Shown here one piece after another: positions 52,265 to 61,018 of a DNA stretch of 64,000 nucleotides. Source of the DNA: M269 sp964625615. GTDB taxonomy: Bacteria; Pseudomonadota; Gammaproteobacteria; Enterobacterales; Alteromonadaceae. Position 1 is the stretch's first letter. Each line of letters starts with the position of its first letter. The stretch lies in the NCBI GenBank assembly GCA_964625615.1, contig CAZVDU010000001.1:56749-120748 (forward strand), read 5' to 3'. The notes below the pieces were generated by a model, which searched no databases, was not told the origin of the DNA, and saw only the letters and a program-made list of their open reading frames with translations. The translations under genes and the position numbers were made by a program.

Positions 52265-55069
52265 ATGATGAAATCTAACAAAATATCCCGAGGCGTGAAG
52301 ATCGCGCTAGTTGGGGCATCAATAGGAGCTACACTGGCTTTTGGAGCATCTGCGCAAGATGCGAGTGATGAGGCATCAGTGGAAAAAATACGGGTCTTAG
52401 GCTCACGTATTTCACGCGATAGTTCTCTTGATGCGCCTAGTCCTGTATTAACTATAGGCGCTGATGATCTTAAAACATCAGGTATCATCGATGTAGGTGA
52501 ATTGCTTCGTGAATCACCACAATTACAATCGTCATTACCAGGTACATTTTCTGCGTTTAACGGGACTGCACTTGGAGCCAGTCAGCTTGACTTAAGAAAT
52601 TTGGGNNNNNNNNNNNNNNNNNNNNNNNNNNNNNNNNNNNNNNNNNNNNNNNNNNNNNNNNNNNNNNNNNNNNNNNNNNNNNNNNNNNNNNNNNNNNNNN
52701 NNNNNGCTGGTGATGGTCAATTTTCTCAGGTGACCAATGCTGCCGCATTCGCAGAAGCTTTTGGTATTGATCCTAGATTTGCCAATGCATTTGTTCCGAA
52801 TCAAACTTTACCTATTTCTAGCGGCTCTGGCGTTATTTCACTGACAGGAAGCGGGTTTGGTTCAGTATTCGGGAGCGGGGGTGTTCCTGGTTGTTCACTT
52901 TTGGGGGCTGCACAAATTCCTGAGTGTCAAACTATCGGTGCTGATGGCGTGTTACGCGCTTTTAACCCAGGTATTTTCTCTGGACCGTTCGAGGCAAGTG
53001 GCGGAGATGGTGTACCAACCAATCCAGATGACGAGCTATTGTTCCCGGATTCCAAACGATTTTTGTTTCAATCAATCGGTCGATATGATGTTTCAGATTA
53101 CGTAAGCTTTTTTGTAGACGCTAAGTATGTTTCAACCCGTACGCAAGAAAGCAACCAAGTTAATGGGTTTAATGATGATATTCCTATCGCATTAGATAAC
53201 CCCTTTATTCCGAGCGAATTGTTAGCACAAGTTAATACGTTACAAGCTGAGGGATTAACCCCTAGCATTGCCGTTTCACGTGATGTCCTTGATTTAACAG
53301 CACGTTCCAACCCAGATGCTGAACGCAGCACAGTGCGAATCGTAGCCGGTATAGAAGGCGTAATACCTAAGTTAGATTTTGACTATGAAGTGTCTTATAA
53401 CTACGGTAGAACAGATGCAGATATTACTTCTAGATTGCGACTGGAAGATCGGTATTTTGCAGCGATTGATGCTGTTACTGACCCAAATACCGGTGATATA
53501 GTTTGTCGTTCTGAACTAGACCCTACTGCAGTTCCACCGACATCCCCGTTTCCGGCAGCTAATGGTAATTTTGGTTTCTTGACCTTCCAGCCAGGCAGTG
53601 GAGCATGTGTGCCGGCAAATATTCTTGGCTCCAATACGTTGAGCCAAGAAGCCGCTGATTTTATTTTCCAACCTGTCACCGAAATCAATGAAATTGAACA
53701 AGAAAATATTGTTGCTGTTATATCAGGGGATTTAGCCAACTACTTTAGTTTACCTGCGGGTCCAATAGGTTTCGCAACGGGTTATGAATATCGTCGCGAG
53801 ACTAGCTCTTCTCAACCTGGTAATTTTGCTGCAGCAGGGTTAACTTTCGGTACTCAAGATTCGCAAGCTGGTCCGACCCTACCATCATCTGGTGCTTATT
53901 CTGTCGATGAATTTTTTATCGAATTAGAGGTCCCTATACTCGAAGGTGTGTTTTTAGCCGAGTCGCTTGGGATTAATGGTGCTTACAGGAATTCAAATTA
54001 TGATGTATATGATACTACCGATACCTGGAGTGTCGGCAGTATTTGGCAACCAACAAGCTCAATAAATATTAGGGCTACATATTCGGAGGCGGTGAGAGTA
54101 CCTAATATCGGAGAGGCTTTTTCTCCTACATTTTTGGCTACTCTAGGCGCAACACAAGACCCTTGTAATCAAAACTTTGTTAACAACGGTACTGAATTCC
54201 GAGAAGCAAATTGTATTGCGCTAATTGGTCAAAGTGTTGCAGATGGCACATTTGATTCGACGAACTTTTTATCGGCGTTCGTACCTGGTACGAGTGGCGG
54301 TAACCCCTTACTAGAACCAGAAGAAGCCGAGACATTAACTATTGGTGTCGTTTATCGCCCAACGGATGATTTTGGTGGCGTGCTTGATGGGTTAGTCATT
54401 ACAGCTGACTATTACGATATCGAGATTGATGGTTTGATTGATAGTTTAACCGGTTTTCAAATTGCTCAAAACTGTGTCGATTTACCAACGTTAGATAATC
54501 AGTTTTGTGATGCTATAGATCGTGATCCAACCGACGGGTTTATTACAGATTTTAGGTCAGGTCTTATAAACTTAGGTTCTGTCCAAACTCGAGGTGTTGA
54601 CTTTAGAGCAGACTACGGATTTGACATTGCCAAGGCTAGGCTTGATTTTACGATCAATGGCACAAGGTTTCTTGGAGAAGAGCAGGTTAGAGATCCATCA
54701 GCGCCTGATGAAGTAGTGCAGGTATTAGGTCAATTCGGTAACCCGAAGTGGATTGTTAATTTCACCGCTGACTATACGATCGGAGACCTAAACTTTGGCT
54801 GGCAGGGTCGATTTGAATCTAATCAATTTTTACCTGGACTTGAGCAGGCGAACTTCGAGGGTGATAATGGCGACAATTTTGTTAATGTAAGGGATACTGG
54901 CACGGCATTTGTTCACGATTTAACAGTGAATTACAGCATATCTGAGAAGATTGGAGTTTACGCAGGGGTTAACAATATATTGGAAGAAGAGCCGTTTTTA
55001 GGTGCTTTGTCTAGGCCTGCTGGTCCACGAGGAAGGTTCTTCTTTGTAGGATTGAACTTGACGCTTTAA
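52265..55069 (+). CDS. TonB-dependent receptor (interrupted by assembly gap)
   Basis: Starts MMKSNKISRGVKIALV with AGGAAA upstream and a signal peptide ending FGASA. The plug domain begins VEKIRVLGSRISRD ... GIIDVGELL and reaches LDLRNLG, where the 100-N gap (52606-52705) removes most of the plug. The barrel continues to a terminal FFFVGLNLTL strand, typical of outer-membrane receptors. Large loops contain paired cysteines (VPGCSLLGAAQIPEC, QNCVDLPTLDNQFCDAI). It imports a siderophore, vitamin, carbohydrate or other large ligand; the class resembles marine receptors with no clear substrate. True length unknown. Confidence 0.88.
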   Translation: MMKSNKISRGVKIALVGASIGATLAFGASAQDASDEASVEKIRVLGSRISRDSSLDAPSPVLTIGADDLKTSGIIDVGELLRESPQLQSSLPGTFSAFNGTALGASQLDLRNLXXXXXXXXXXXXXXXXXXXXXXXXXXXXXXXXXXAGDGQFSQVTNAAAFAEAFGIDPRFANAFVPNQTLPISSGSGVISLTGSGFGSVFGSGGVPGCSLLGAAQIPECQTIGADGVLRAFNPGIFSGPFEASGGDGVPTNPDDELLFPDSKRFLFQSIGRYDVSDYVSFFVDAKYVSTRTQESNQVNGFNDDIPIALDNPFIPSELLAQVNTLQAEGLTPSIAVSRDVLDLTARSNPDAERSTVRIVAGIEGVIPKLDFDYEVSYNYGRTDADITSRLRLEDRYFAAIDAVTDPNTGDIVCRSELDPTAVPPTSPFPAANGNFGFLTFQPGSGACVPANILGSNTLSQEAADFIFQPVTEINEIEQENIVAVISGDLANYFSLPAGPIGFATGYEYRRETSSSQPGNFAAAGLTFGTQDSQAGPTLPSSGAYSVDEFFIELEVPILEGVFLAESLGINGAYRNSNYDVYDTTDTWSVGSIWQPTSSINIRATYSEAVRVPNIGEAFSPTFLATLGATQDPCNQNFVNNGTEFREANCIALIGQSVADGTFDSTNFLSAFVPGTSGGNPLLEPEEAETLTIGVVYRPTDDFGGVLDGLVITADYYDIEIDGLIDSLTGFQIAQNCVDLPTLDNQFCDAIDRDPTDGFITDFRSGLINLGSVQTRGVDFRADYGFDIAKARLDFTINGTRFLGEEQVRDPSAPDEVVQVLGQFGNPKWIVNFTADYTIGDLNFGWQGRFESNQFLPGLEQANFEGDNGDNFVNVRDTGTAFVHDLTVNYSISEKIGVYAGVNNILEEEPFLGALSRPAGPRGRFFFVGLNLTL
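52606..52705. other. assembly gap (100 N) inside the TonB receptor plug
   Basis: Placeholder length. Flanks share no repeat. By comparison with related receptors, roughly 100-150 residues of plug are expected here. Confidence 0.9.
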
Positions 55070-55093
55070 ATTTAGCAAAATATTTTATGTCAT

Positions 55094-55122
55094 AGGGACT
55101 ATCTCTTAAGGAGATGGTCCCT
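55094..55122 (+). terminator. terminator after the TonB receptor
   Basis: AGGGACTATCTC / GAGATGGTCCCT, 12 bp with one G-U pair and a 5-nt loop, followed by TTCTATAT. It lies 24 nt after the receptor stop, in the convergent gap with the DUF4156 gene, and may work in both directions. Confidence 0.6.
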
Positions 55123-55179
55123 TTCTATATCCGATATTACCCTGTGGGTCGCTTGTTTAAACTACTTGAAGTTAGATTG

Positions 55180-55488
55180 CTAAAGGCACTTATAAACAAT
55201 AAAACGTTGCTTACCGTTTTCAATAGGTGAGTTAGCCACCAAAGTATTACCACCCATATTCGCTGCTTCGTTTCTAGCCAGTACTAGTAATTCGGAAGCA
55301 ACCTTTTCTGATTTCCTATTAATACCAGCGACACTCGCTTTAACATTAGCGCTTGCGGTGCCTATGCGCTGGCAGTTTTGTACACGACTTTCATTCGCTA
55401 GCACGACACTTTCTGCCGCAGCGTCAGTTTTAACATAAGTACACCCTGTACTTAAAAATGCAATTGCGATGGCAACTGTTGATTTCAT
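55180..55488 (-). CDS. DUF4156 family lipoprotein
   Basis: 102 aa. Lipobox LSTGC at ~13-17. The mature chain VVLANESRVQNCQRIGTASA ... LLVLARNEAANMGGNTLV is the DUF4156 pattern of short enterobacterial-type lipoproteins. It is an outer-membrane or periplasmic lipoprotein of unknown role, 12 bp after the DUF255 gene and likely cotranscribed. Confidence 0.8.
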   Translation of the reverse strand: MKSTVAIAIAFLSTGCTYVKTDAAAESVVLANESRVQNCQRIGTASANVKASVAGINRKSEKVASELLVLARNEAANMGGNTLVANSPIENGKQRFIVYKCL

Positions 55489-55500
55489 TATTCTACCTTT

Positions 55501-57309
55501 TTAAGATTTTTGATTATTGACTAAGACTGCTGCAAATTTCTGAGCTTGTTTGGAAACATCTTCAGCTTTGTATATTGGGACGGAGCAAGCAGATTCATTG
55601 CAAATGTATAATGCAGGTTTGTCACTTTTAGGGTATCGGCCAGGCTCCTCGTAATGCACCAAACTTCTGGGTTCATAGACATCTTTACTGGCATTGAATA
55701 AAGCTTTGGCTGATTCATCTTTTGCATTGCCCACGATAGAAAACTCAACATAACCCGAAGTTAATAATTCAGTGGCTAATGCTAAGTTGCCTGTAATTCT
55801 GCCTTCACGACTTACTATCCGTGGAGCTGCACTGGCTCTGATTGCTTTTTCTGACGCAACTTTTAACGCATCTTGTTTTGTGATTACGCCGTAGTTGTAT
55901 AAAAACCTTGCAGCCACAGCGTTATCTTCTAATGGTTTTCTAGGCTTTACGAAGTCCTTACTGCCATAAAATCCACCGATTTTAGGATCTTGTAACTGAT
56001 TCAGTAATACACTTGAGATGCTTTGTGCTTGCGCCAACCAACGATCATCGGCGGTTAATCGATGCCACTTTAGAAACATCAGTCCGAGGTATGCGTGTGG
56101 GCGGAGTAATACCGCATGATCATTTTGTACGACATGCAATCGGGTTTCGAATTCAAATTCTTTTGTTGGCTCGAACTGTATAAAGACAGCGCCTTTTTTA
56201 CGGCTATTGAGTAGAGCATTAGTTGCTACTTTAGCCGTTTCCAGAAACGCTAAGTCTTTTGTGCTCTCGTAGGCATTCAACAAGCCGATGATAGTTCGAG
56301 CATTGAGATCTGTGAATATACTTTTATCAATAGTTGGTAAGCCGTATTTACGCCGCTGTTGATCATCTAGCTGATAATATTCTCTGATGGAAAGGTCCGA
56401 TGGTAACTTTGGAATATTCGGTTGATGGCTGGCGAAAAACAAACCTTCTTTAGAACGCATATGCTGTAATAAATAGCGATGAATGTTGTTAAGCCCATCA
56501 ACGAACTTTTTATTATTTGTTAGCCTGTATGCTTCGGCAAAAATATCCAAGGCCGCAGCTTGGCTCTCCAATCGTTTTTCGCCAACGATATTACCCCAGC
56601 GGCCAATTGAGCTGTAATAAATACCGCCCCACTCAGGATCGAGCTGCTTCAAGTACCCTCTGGCTGTTTGTTCAAAGCGCTTTCGAGCTTGTTTGTCGCC
56701 TTGCCAGTGTCCCCGCCATGCAAATTGCAATGTTCGTGCAGAGCCTTCTATCACTTTGCTATTTCCCCAGGCGCCGATATCATCATCATAGCTCCATTCG
56801 ATTTGTTCGCGTACTTGATCTCTTATTTCAGTTAATGGAGAACGCCGAGGTTGTTCTGGAGCAGAGTATGGGGCTAAGTTGTCTGGCTGGAGTGTGCCAT
56901 TTTTATGGCCATCAATAATGCCCGCCATGATTTCTCGAAAGGTGTCTGGCCGACGTGTGCCTCTCAGAGCGAGAACTTGATCACCTGCTGGATTATTGAA
57001 TGCAATGGCAGGCCATGCCCAATCAGAGTACCTTTCTCCTATGTCAGGTCTAATAATACTGTCTACTTGAATAGCAATAAAGTTCTCGTTAATGATAGAA
57101 ACTATGTCTTGTTCAGCAAAGGTATTACCTTTCATCCAACGACAAGCACCACAACCTTCATGACCTACGTTAATCAGAATGGGTTTGTTTTTGTCTTTTG
57201 CCTCATTGAAGGATGCTTCGTTCCATTCTCGCCATTGAATTTTTTCTTCAACAGCAGATGATACAAAGGTTAATACTGACAAAACAAAAGCAATAAATAG
57301 ATGCTTCAT
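55501..57309 (-). CDS. DUF255/thioredoxin-fold domain protein, exported
   Basis: 602 aa. Signal peptide (FVLSVLTFVSSAVE), then a thioredoxin-like N-terminal domain (~25-140) with CGAC in KPILINVGHEGCGACRWMKG, the DUF255 start. A long alpha-helical region (~170-590) resembles the (alpha/alpha)6 part of YyaL-type proteins. Two more cysteines (CNESACSVPIYK, near the C-terminus) may form a disulfide. An oxidoreductase or sugar-processing role has been proposed for relatives, without proof. It is followed by the DUF4156 lipoprotein. Confidence 0.82.
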   Translation of the reverse strand: MKHLFIAFVLSVLTFVSSAVEEKIQWREWNEASFNEAKDKNKPILINVGHEGCGACRWMKGNTFAEQDIVSIINENFIAIQVDSIIRPDIGERYSDWAWPAIAFNNPAGDQVLALRGTRRPDTFREIMAGIIDGHKNGTLQPDNLAPYSAPEQPRRSPLTEIRDQVREQIEWSYDDDIGAWGNSKVIEGSARTLQFAWRGHWQGDKQARKRFEQTARGYLKQLDPEWGGIYYSSIGRWGNIVGEKRLESQAAALDIFAEAYRLTNNKKFVDGLNNIHRYLLQHMRSKEGLFFASHQPNIPKLPSDLSIREYYQLDDQQRRKYGLPTIDKSIFTDLNARTIIGLLNAYESTKDLAFLETAKVATNALLNSRKKGAVFIQFEPTKEFEFETRLHVVQNDHAVLLRPHAYLGLMFLKWHRLTADDRWLAQAQSISSVLLNQLQDPKIGGFYGSKDFVKPRKPLEDNAVAARFLYNYGVITKQDALKVASEKAIRASAAPRIVSREGRITGNLALATELLTSGYVEFSIVGNAKDESAKALFNASKDVYEPRSLVHYEEPGRYPKSDKPALYICNESACSVPIYKAEDVSKQAQKFAAVLVNNQKS

Positions 57310-57532
57310 AATTCGACACTCATTCAGACGATAGATAACTATCAGAACGTTATAACAGGATTTAGATTACAAAGTAAGCCAACTTTTATATCGCAAAAAT
57401 TAACATGAAATCGCGTTCTTCATTAGAGTGATTAACCATAACTATCATCCTCGGTAAGTTAATTCCCTCGTAGAGGTTTTATTTTAAAAGTGATACAAAT
57501 AAAAAAGAGTTGAACTTAATTCGAGTACCCTT

Positions 57533-59290
57533 GTGGACAATTCTATGTCATATGCTGCGACGCAAACTGTCGAGCAAGATAAGCTAGTTCATATGCTCTA
57601 TGAAGCTGTTGTTGATAATTCTCTCTGGCCAGAAATGGTTTCTGAGTTAATAGAACATATAGAATATAAAAAAAATGCCGCGTCTACTGATGCTGAATAT
57701 TTAGTAGGCTTATCTAAGCATTTCGAGCGAGCCTTCCAACTCAGTGAGTGCATTGTCAATTTACAAGAGCAAAATGAAACACTTGCTGGAGTATTAGATA
57801 GTTTGTCTCTTGGTGTGATGCTCTACGACCACTCTGATAATTTAGTTTACGCTAATACTTTCGCTAATGAACATCACTTGAGCCAGCAACCACTTAAACG
57901 ATTACGAGAGAAAACAAAGCATATTGAAACTTCAAAGCGTTCTACAAAAGATGTTGAAGTTGCTGATACAGGGCTCTTATCGTTAGTCGTTAACGACGAT
58001 GTCTCTAAAAGTGGCATGGCTATTATTCCAGCGAAGCAGATTAAGCATATGAAGTTGCCAAAGAACATTGGCACTTTGGTGCTCTATTCTCCGAGTAAGT
58101 CAGATGATGTTATCAGCTATGTGAAACGACAGTATTATTTGACTCAATCCGAAAGTCACCTTTTGAAAGCGCTTTACCAGCTTAGGACGCTTAAATTAGC
58201 CGCCAGTGAGAGAGGACTGACTTATGAATCTGCTCGTACTTATTTAAAGCGCATTTTTCTCAAAACCAATACTAGCGATCAAGCTTCTTTGATCAGCTTG
58301 ATTGACACCAACCCATTGTCTTTGATTGAGATGAAACAAGGTGTCGATAATTTTCAGGACAAAGTTAGGCGCACACTGGCACTAGAAGATGGCCGGCAGT
58401 TGGAGTACTTTTCCCTGGGGCCTGAAAATGGGAGAGTTATCTTTCATTTTGATGCTTTAACAGGTGTTGCAATTGACTTACTGGGAAATCCTTCGGTTTA
58501 TGCTCATTTTTTAGAAGAGCTAAACTTACGCATAATTACTCCTTGTAGGCCAGGTACTTTCCTCAGTAGTTTTAAATCACTCAAAACACTGAGTGATTGG
58601 AATGAGGATCTTGTTGCTTTATGTAAACATTTGAGCGTTGAGCAAGTAACTCTTTTATCTCAAGCTTTTGGCTCATGTTCGGCACTCGCTTTTGCTGCAG
58701 GAAAACCGGAATATGTTAATCAAGTCATACTTTGCGCGCCTTATTATCCCAATTTTGAGCCTGGAAATTGGCGTGTAATGGATTTGTTCTACATTATCGC
58801 GAATGTTATTGGTAAAAGAGCGCCTAAATTATTGGAAGTTGTCATTCCTTTTTTAATGCGTAGTGTAATGCAGAACCCCAAGAAATACCTAGATAGGCAT
58901 ATCGCTAAGTCATACTGCCAAGCAGATATTGATGTCTTAAGCAGTCCACTGTTACAAAATCGAATCCCTGTTATGCTAGGCGAGCGATCTGCATTAGGTA
59001 CTCAAGGCTTGGTGCAAGAGAATTATCTGAATACTCACGGTTGGGATTTTGAACTCTCATCTATTCAATGTCCGGTTAGTATTCTGCAAGGCGCTAAGGA
59101 TAATTTAAGCTTACCTGATGCTACAGCAAAACTGGCAACGCTAATTCCGGATGCTCAACTCACAATGTTTGATGAATTAGGCCAATACTTGTTGTTTAGC
59201 GAATGGCCATGGATTTTAGAATTGTGCGCAGGAAAAGTACCAGACGAAATCTCACAGGAAAGTATCGTCGGTCGTGCCATAGAGCATTAA
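57533..59290 (+). CDS. PAS/LuxR-HTH regulator fused to an inactive alpha/beta-hydrolase
   Basis: 585 aa from GTG 57533 (ATG 57545 also possible). A PAS-like domain (~75-190; LDSLSLGVMLYDHSDNLVYA) precedes a LuxR-type HTH (~200-258; LTQSESHLLKALYQLRTLKL, YESARTYLKRIF). An alpha/beta-hydrolase fold (~295-580) ends the protein. The nucleophile elbow reads SQAFG (~375) where GxSxG is expected, and the histidine position reads LGQYLL (~548) where GHxL is expected; the acid (GAKDN, ~519) remains. Two of three catalytic residues are gone, so it is probably a ligand-sensing pseudoenzyme controlling the DNA-binding domain. Confidence 0.82.
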   Translation: MDNSMSYAATQTVEQDKLVHMLYEAVVDNSLWPEMVSELIEHIEYKKNAASTDAEYLVGLSKHFERAFQLSECIVNLQEQNETLAGVLDSLSLGVMLYDHSDNLVYANTFANEHHLSQQPLKRLREKTKHIETSKRSTKDVEVADTGLLSLVVNDDVSKSGMAIIPAKQIKHMKLPKNIGTLVLYSPSKSDDVISYVKRQYYLTQSESHLLKALYQLRTLKLAASERGLTYESARTYLKRIFLKTNTSDQASLISLIDTNPLSLIEMKQGVDNFQDKVRRTLALEDGRQLEYFSLGPENGRVIFHFDALTGVAIDLLGNPSVYAHFLEELNLRIITPCRPGTFLSSFKSLKTLSDWNEDLVALCKHLSVEQVTLLSQAFGSCSALAFAAGKPEYVNQVILCAPYYPNFEPGNWRVMDLFYIIANVIGKRAPKLLEVVIPFLMRSVMQNPKKYLDRHIAKSYCQADIDVLSSPLLQNRIPVMLGERSALGTQGLVQENYLNTHGWDFELSSIQCPVSILQGAKDNLSLPDATAKLATLIPDAQLTMFDELGQYLLFSEWPWILELCAGKVPDEISQESIVGRAIEH

Positions 59291-59481
59291 TTACCTTTTA
59301 TTGGTATGGCATTTTTGTCATTACCTTAATACTTAATACATCACTTTTTTATCACGGTGTTCCCAATTGGGGACTGTTCTCTTTAGCTTGGTTTTCGTAC
59401 GCTAGGGGCTGTATTAGTCATTAATGATATTGCTAGATATAAAATAAACCTTGATGTTTTTTAGGATAAAGGGAACTAGGT

Positions 59482-60093
59482 ATGAAGAAGTTTAAGTCTA
59501 CTGTTTTGTCAATATTGATTGTTGTTTCTGCGGCTGTTTTATCATTATCACAAGCTCAAGCAACACCAATACTTATTACTGACAACAATCAGCTTTTGGG
59601 TGCTAATGGTATAGAGATCAATGGGAGCTTTTTTGATGTTCGTTTTGTTGATGGTACATGTGCTGATCTTTTTGGTGTTTGTAGTCGTGGCAATTTTCAG
59701 TTTCAAACACAAGCTGACGGTTTTGCAGCTGCAGCAGCACTCTTAAATCAAGTATTTGGCAGTACAGCAGGCAGCCTATTTGATATAAACCCAACACTAA
59801 CTTTCGGTTGTACCAATACGATAGTATGTCAAATACTGATTCCTACAACGATCTTTCCAGGAAGCCTGTTATCTAATGCGATAGCGCAAAATAACAATGG
59901 GATTGGGACCAGCTCGGGCTTTACCGTTAATATTAGAACGACTGACAATCTAGCATCGCAAGCAAGTAGGGTATTTGCTTCTTTCACTCCGTCCACAAGT
60001 GCGTCTGTACCAGAACCTTCGACTCAAGTATTGTTGCTAACTGGCTTATTGGGTTTACTGATAGCGCGCAAACAAGGATACAAATTAATCTAA
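59482..60093 (+). CDS. PEP-CTERM sorting domain protein
   Basis: 203 aa. Signal peptide (VVSAAVLSLSQAQA, preceded by a basic start). A central region of Asn/Thr/Phe-rich strands has three cysteine pairs (CADLFGVC, CTNTIVC). The C-terminus VPEPSTQVLLLTGLLGLLIA followed by RKQ is a canonical PEP-CTERM signal, processed by an exosortase in organisms that make exopolysaccharide. AAAGGGAACTAGGT lies ahead of the ATG. It follows the LuxR/hydrolase fusion by 191 bp. Confidence 0.85.
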   Translation: MKKFKSTVLSILIVVSAAVLSLSQAQATPILITDNNQLLGANGIEINGSFFDVRFVDGTCADLFGVCSRGNFQFQTQADGFAAAAALLNQVFGSTAGSLFDINPTLTFGCTNTIVCQILIPTTIFPGSLLSNAIAQNNNGIGTSSGFTVNIRTTDNLASQASRVFASFTPSTSASVPEPSTQVLLLTGLLGLLIARKQGYKLI

Positions 60094-60154
60094 AGAAGTA
60101 GTTGTTAATCATTAGATGCTTGAATTAATTGATTTTGAATGACGTTTAGCCAAT

Positions 60155-60979
60155 ATGAGAAGTGTGCCAAAACCCAATGAAGTTGAACTAGTTGATGGCG
60201 ATCGCTTGGGTTTTGTTACATTGCCTACTTTGGGGTTACTCATACTCTCCTGGACAATGTTTGCCATATCGACCTTTCTTGGCGTTCAGGAAGTTCTATC
60301 TTTATGGGTGAGTGTTTTAATCAATAGTCTAGCAGCGTACCTGGCTTATTCTGCGGTGCATGAAGCCTCTCATTATTTATTGAGTAACAAGAAGTGGTTG
60401 AATGATTTCTTTGGACATGTAGCGATGCTTTTGCTGACGCCAACACTAGGGTTTTTGTTATACAGAGCTGTGCATTTCTGCCATCACCAACATACCAATC
60501 AATCACAAAAAACAGATCCTGATCTCTGGCTAAGCCAGGGAATAATGTTAGTTAAATTGGCGAAGTGGTCAATCATGGATTTGTATTATTTTCATTTCTA
60601 CTTGAGTAATTTGGGTTTCAGAACTGCTAAGACAATATTTTTGCCTCTATTGGCAATATTGAGTACTGCAGGATTCTTAAGCTTGGTTCATGTTTATCAG
60701 CTATGGAGTGTTTTTATTCTCTATATAGTATTACCAACCAGGTTGACCAATATATTTTTATCCTGGACTTTCGCTTACCTTCCTCACGCCCCGCATCACA
60801 CAAGTGATGAAAATGATCCTTTTGTGACTACGAATACAAATCTGATCGATAAACCTTGGTTAAATTTGATCCTCTTGGGACATAACCATCATTTAGTGCA
60901 CCACCTAAATCCTACCATTCCGTTCTTTCGTTATGCTAAGTCATGGCAGTTGATGAGAGCAATAAAACATCCAAAGTAA
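60155..60979 (+). CDS. fatty acid desaturase family protein
   Basis: 274 aa, integral membrane. Three histidine boxes carry the diiron site: HEASH (~68), HFCHHQH (~107-113) and HNHHLVHH (~248-255). Two helix pairs span the membrane between them. It could desaturate or hydroxylate an acyl chain or carotenoid; boxes alone do not decide. It lies 61 bp after the PEP-CTERM gene, so the two may be linked. Confidence 0.83.
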   Translation: MRSVPKPNEVELVDGDRLGFVTLPTLGLLILSWTMFAISTFLGVQEVLSLWVSVLINSLAAYLAYSAVHEASHYLLSNKKWLNDFFGHVAMLLLTPTLGFLLYRAVHFCHHQHTNQSQKTDPDLWLSQGIMLVKLAKWSIMDLYYFHFYLSNLGFRTAKTIFLPLLAILSTAGFLSLVHVYQLWSVFILYIVLPTRLTNIFLSWTFAYLPHAPHHTSDENDPFVTTNTNLIDKPWLNLILLGHNHHLVHHLNPTIPFFRYAKSWQLMRAIKHPK

Positions 60980-61007
60980 GGATTGAATCAATAGACGATT
61001 CAATCCT
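60979..61007 (+). terminator. bidirectional terminator between desaturase and AGCS symporter
   Basis: AGGATTGAATC / GATTCAATCCT, a perfect 11-bp stem with a 7-nt loop, overlaps the last base of the desaturase stop codon and lies between convergent genes. A CTTTT follows 10 nt later on the plus strand. Confidence 0.55.
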
Positions 61008-61018
61008 ATTATCGCCTT

